The notes below the pieces were generated by a model. That model had not been told where the DNA came from. It saw only the letters and a program-made list of their open reading frames with translations, and made no database searches. Source: Brevibacterium aurantiacum (GTDB lineage Bacteria > Actinomycetota > Actinomycetes > Actinomycetales > Brevibacteriaceae). Taken from it: a DNA stretch of 64,000 nucleotides. Shown piece after piece: positions 61,061 through 64,000 of this stretch (position 1 is the stretch's first letter; each line of letters starts with the position of its first letter). The position numbers were made by a program, and so were the translations under genes. The DNA lies in NCBI RefSeq assembly GCF_007558825.1, contig NZ_VLTK01000003.1:124001-188000 (forward strand), in the 5' to 3' direction.

Positions 61061-62533
61061 ATGACGTGGGAACTCCAAGCCCCGATCTCTGACGACATTC
61101 ATCGACTGGTGAATGCTCAGGGGCAGACGCTCTGGGGAGTCGCCCATGGCGGCTTCGACGCAGATCATCCGGATGCTCTCGGCATCGCCGAAGTCGATCT
61201 GCCTACCGGCTCTACCTCCCTTCTCCTCGTGAAACCGCTTGCCGGCGGACTCGTCCTCGACGCTGTCCGTTCCTACCAGGGGCTGGTGGAAGGGGAGTTG
61301 GCCACGCTCTTCCTCGGCATCGTCGACGAGCTGCAGGGGAGCAGCCATGCGCAATCTCGTCTCTGCCTCGATAGCATCGGCCTCGATGCCGATGGCCACC
61401 CCCGGATCATTCCCGGAATCAGCCGGACCTCACCCGCTTCGACCCGATTCGCGGTCGGAGAGATGCTCTTTCACGCAGCGCACGGTCGTCCGTGGGAGCA
61501 GAGTCCCCTTCCGGTCTCCGTCGCCTTGGACGGCTGTTCCCAGCCGCTGCAGACATTGGTCGCACAGCTGCTGGGCGACTCGTGTGCTGTCTCCGGTCTC
61601 AATGACACCCTCGACGAGGTGAGCGCGGCACTGCGTCGAACCGGCGCCGCCAGTGCGCTCCCGCTGCTTCCTGCTGAACCCGACCTCGACCCAGGAAAGG
61701 CCCTGACGGCCCGATTGCGAGCAGCAAAGTCACCCACGCCCGTGCGTCGGCCCGATACCGCGATGACCCCAGGTCGGAACGAGGCCACAGGCACCGCAAG
61801 CCGGCTGCGGGCAGCCAGCCGAGAAGGTGTTCCCAGGCGGAGCCGGGGACGTCACCGAGGCCGAATGAGTCCAAACCGGCTGACTCGTCTGTCATCAACG
61901 TTCGGTGAGGGCTGTCGCAGTCTGCTGGATCGGCTGCCGAGTGTGGAACGACGACCACAGAAGCCGACGACCGGGCTGCGAGCCTGGGCTCTCATCGCAG
62001 TTCTCGTAACGATCCTCGGCGGGGCCGTCATGGTCAGGACGTGGAGCACGGAGGGAACCGCCGCCTCGGTGAGTTCGCCAGAGGACTCGGTGCCGTCTTC
62101 GGCAGAGGGCTCCGTGCCGGGAACGCGTGAGCCGGACAGCGATGCGGGGAGAATGTCGGACAGGGATGCCGGGAGAATGTCGGACAGCCAGATCCTTGCG
62201 CTGCTGGATGACCTCTGCCGAAAGCGCTCGGATGCGTTGAGCGCCGGTGATGAGCAGGCTTTAGCGAATCTGACTGTCCCCGACTCCTCAGCAGCAGCGG
62301 CCGATGAGCTGCTCGACCTCCACGCCTTCGTCGGCAACGACTATGCGATCGACTTGGACGATCCAGTCGTCAGAGAGCAGACGGACAACCACATCCTGGT
62401 CCGGACCCGCATGTCGACGAGCGTCACGTCCGAAGGGAAGGAGGCAGGGTTCGAGCCCACCCACGTCGAGTTCGAGTTGGTGCCCCATGGCAGTGCCTGG
62501 AAGATTCTCGCAGTCACGGAGATCGTCGGTTGA
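61061..62533 (+). CDS. membrane pseudokinase-like protein with extracellular NTF2-like domain
   Basis: A 490-residue protein of three parts. Residues about 1-200 resemble a protein kinase C-lobe in layout: HAQSRLCLDSIGLDADGHPRI takes the place of the HRDLKPxNILLD loop, and RFAVGEMLFHAAHGRPW the DVYALGVVLYELLTGRP helix. The catalytic Asp, Asn and DFG are missing. A basic linker (about 225-300) leads to one membrane span near 308-328. Residues about 365-490 look like an NTF2-type domain outside the cell. A small tandem repeat, SDxDAGRM, lies at about 350-365. No enzyme activity is expected. GGAG precedes ATG 61061. Confidence 0.7.
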   Translation: MTWELQAPISDDIHRLVNAQGQTLWGVAHGGFDADHPDALGIAEVDLPTGSTSLLLVKPLAGGLVLDAVRSYQGLVEGELATLFLGIVDELQGSSHAQSRLCLDSIGLDADGHPRIIPGISRTSPASTRFAVGEMLFHAAHGRPWEQSPLPVSVALDGCSQPLQTLVAQLLGDSCAVSGLNDTLDEVSAALRRTGAASALPLLPAEPDLDPGKALTARLRAAKSPTPVRRPDTAMTPGRNEATGTASRLRAASREGVPRRSRGRHRGRMSPNRLTRLSSTFGEGCRSLLDRLPSVERRPQKPTTGLRAWALIAVLVTILGGAVMVRTWSTEGTAASVSSPEDSVPSSAEGSVPGTREPDSDAGRMSDRDAGRMSDSQILALLDDLCRKRSDALSAGDEQALANLTVPDSSAAAADELLDLHAFVGNDYAIDLDDPVVREQTDNHILVRTRMSTSVTSEGKEAGFEPTHVEFELVPHGSAWKILAVTEIVG

Positions 62534-62558
62534 TTGGGAGAGGCCTGAAGGGATGAGA

Positions 62559-62586
62559 AAGGCCGGCCACATCAGTGACCGGCCTT
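62559..62586. terminator. bidirectional terminator between the pseudokinase gene and E2
   Basis: AAGGCCGG pairs with CCGGCCTT, with an inner CAC/GTG extension around ATCA and one mismatch, between convergent genes. Confidence 0.6.
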
Positions 62587-62640
62587 CCCATCTCCCTGGA
62601 GAGTCTGGCGACTCACCTCAGGAACTGCTCCTGATACATA

Positions 62641-64000
62641 TCAGAGATCGAGGTCCGCCTCGAAGTTGCCTTCTTCCAGACGCGCCTTGATCGTCTGCAG
62701 GAATCGTCCTGCATCCGCACCGTCAACCAACTGGTGGTTGTAGGTCAACGGCAGGTAGACCATGTCGCGGATGGCGATGGACTCTTCCCCGTCTGCAGTC
62801 TTGACGACGATCGGACGTCGCACAATCGTACCGGTGCCCAGAATGCCCATCTGCGGCTGATTGATGATCGGAGTATCGAACAGAGCTCCCACCGAACCGA
62901 TATTGGTGATGGTGAACGTTCCACCCGAGAGCTCATCAGGCATGATCTTGTTGTTGCGAGTTCGGTCCGCGACATCGTCGATGGACTTCGAGATCCCGGC
63001 GATGCTCAGGTCGCCAGCGTCTTTGATCACAGGCACGAGGAGTCCCCGAGGGGTGTCCACAGCGATCGCCAGGTGCTCATGATCGAAGTACGTGATCTGC
63101 TGAGATTCCAGATCGTACTGCGCGTTGACCTTCGGGTGCTGCTTGAGCGCCTCGACGACGGCCTTCCCGAAGAACGGCAGGTAGGTCAGCTTCGAGCCGT
63201 GCTTTGACTGGAAGGCTTCTTTGTTGGCCTTGCGCAGCTTCACGACCTGAGTCATATCGACCTCGACCACCTGGGTCAGCTGAGCCGATACATCGAGGGA
63301 CTCGCTCATCCGCTTGGCAATCGTCTGGCGAATGCGCGAAGCCTTCTCCGTGGTGCCACGAAGCTTCGCAGCCTCCTCAGGAATCTCGAGCTTGAACGGT
63401 GCCTTGGCGCCGCCGGCTGCCGGAGCTGCCGAACCCGACGTTGCCGAACCACGATTCGCGGCCGCGGCGACGACGTCCTGCTTGCGGATGCGTCCGCCCA
63501 CACCGGTGCCGGTGACCGAACTCAGATCGACTCCCTCATCGCGTGCCAGACGCCGCACGAGAGGGGTCACATATGCGGCATTCTCACCAACGGTGTCAGC
63601 AGCGGCGGGAGCAGATGCTGGACTCTCGGACTTCGCCGCGGCAGGCTTCGACGCCGCAGGGGCAGAGGTCTCCTGCTTCGGCGCTTCATCTGCGGGTGCG
63701 GACTTCTCGTCCTCGGCAGGTGCTTCTTCCTCTGGTTCCTCAGCAGGGGCTTCCTGAGCCTTTTCCTCCTGAGGTTCTTCATCAGCGGCGGAAGACTCTG
63801 CCTCAGCCGACTCCGAATCGGAGGATCCCGAGTCGGAGGAGGCGGGAGCGCCCGAGCCGACGCGAGCCAACGGTGCTCCGACCTCGACGGTCTCGTCCTC
63901 TTCGGCCAGGTGTGCCTGAACTGTTCCTGCCACTGGGGAGGGGACCTCTGTGTCGACCTTGTCGGTGGACACCTCGAGCAGAGGTTCGTCGACTTCTACC
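62641..64000 (-). CDS. dihydrolipoamide acyltransferase E2 (5' end outside window)
   Basis: The frame stays open to the window edge, leaving 452 residues visible. The lipoyl domain is cut: [18 protein letters not shown] contains the lipoylated lysine. A 100-residue Ala/Glu/Pro linker follows, then the peripheral subunit-binding domain ([22 protein letters not shown]) and the catalytic domain with the histidine motif [15 protein letters not shown]. It could be SucB of 2-oxoglutarate dehydrogenase or an E2 shared with pyruvate dehydrogenase, which is common in Actinobacteria. LipB and LipA next to it make its cofactor. Confidence 0.92.
   Translation of the reverse strand, partial: VEVDEPLLEVSTDKVDTEVPSPVAGTVQAHLAEEDETVEVGAPLARVGSGAPASSDSGSSDSESAEAESSAADEEPQEEKAQEAPAEEPEEEAPAEDEKSAPADEAPKQETSAPAASKPAAAKSESPASAPAAADTVGENAAYVTPLVRRLARDEGVDLSSVTGTGVGGRIRKQDVVAAAANRGSATSGSAAPAAGGAKAPFKLEIPEEAAKLRGTTEKASRIRQTIAKRMSESLDVSAQLTQVVEVDMTQVVKLRKANKEAFQSKHGSKLTYLPFFGKAVVEALKQHPKVNAQYDLESQQITYFDHEHLAIAVDTPRGLLVPVIKDAGDLSIAGISKSIDDVADRTRNNKIMPDELSGGTFTITNIGSVGALFDTPIINQPQMGILGTGTIVRRPIVVKTADGEESIAIRDMVYLPLTYNHQLVDGADAGRFLQTIKARLEEGNFEADLDL

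Noticed and set aside
1-64000. CRISPR arrays, prophage genes, integrases or restriction systems
   Set aside because: None seen on either strand: no regularly spaced repeats and no recognisable phage or nuclease proteins.

Overview
The window is a 64 kb chromosomal stretch of a high-GC Gram-positive bacterium, almost certainly an actinobacterium of the order Micrococcales and most likely Brevibacterium (inferred from gene content; no database was searched). Supporting signs are a mycothione reductase, polyphosphate glucokinase, several families largely confined to Actinobacteria (DUF3145, DUF3052, DUF4191), a PucR-type FasR beside a fabD-fabH-acpP-fabF cluster, paired GlnA1/GlnA2 with GlnE, a gluABCD uptake operon, and a fused ModB-ModC molybdate transporter. 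It reads as core genome. I see no prophage, insertion sequence, CRISPR array or integrative element.

Layout. 1-6.8 kb is a molybdenum cofactor and molybdate uptake block (end of moeZ/moeB, moaD-moaA on the minus strand, moeA-moaC-moaE-mop, modA, modBC). 6.8-12 kb holds an acyl-CoA ligase and the gluABCD glutamate ABC transporter. 12-15.5 kb holds a GNAT protein, gluQ, a family 4 glycosyltransferase with no normal start codon, and a DMT/NIPA-like transporter. 15.7-21.6 kb holds tRNA-Asn, a luciferase-like oxidoreductase, an MFS exporter, a degenerate EAL-DICT protein, a CAU tRNA, an unknown protein and DUF3145. 21.6-29.7 kb is a lipid and central carbon block, all on the minus strand: aceE, fasR, fabD, fabH, acpP, fabF. 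30-35.5 kb has small stress and regulatory genes: DUF3052, a peroxiredoxin, a HIT protein, MerR-TipAS, a PLP sulfur enzyme with a divergent Lrp regulator, DUF1801 and a divergent pair of cupin genes. 35.6-38.3 kb has tRNA-Pro, TetR, tRNA-Val, YceI and an L,D-transpeptidase broken by an in-frame TGA. 38.3-48.4 kb has a uracil/xanthine permease, bioB behind a BioQ-like operator, a second acyl-CoA ligase, Nif3, a zinc-ribbon protein, yaaA, the RNase P RNA gene, ppgK, map and a FadR-type regulator. 48.5-57.6 kb is a nitrogen block: ald, a SPOR-like small protein, glnA2, glnE, mtr, glnA1. 57.7-64 kb has an RDD protein, DUF4191, lipA, lipB, a membrane pseudokinase and the dihydrolipoamide acyltransferase gene, which runs off the end.

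How the genes work together. LipB and LipA build the lipoyl cofactor carried by the E2 protein beside them, and AceE is the E1 that feeds such an E2. Acetyl-CoA then supplies the adjacent FAS II cluster under FasR. GlnE, GlnA1, GlnA2, Ald and GluABCD form a nitrogen and glutamate group.

The most notable observations are: a recurrent arrangement of a -10 hexamer 6-8 bases before the start codon, at ten or more genes, implying widespread leaderless mRNA; the glycosyltransferase whose only plausible start is CTG, in frame behind the upstream stop; the TGA-interrupted L,D-transpeptidase; a textbook MerR promoter with a 19-bp spacer; a 48-bp perfect palindrome; a perfect 14-bp hairpin between gluB and gluC; near-identical inverted terminators of two tRNA genes; and two signalling-like proteins that look catalytically dead (EAL-DICT and the pseudokinase). 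I did not find a clearly new multi-gene system.
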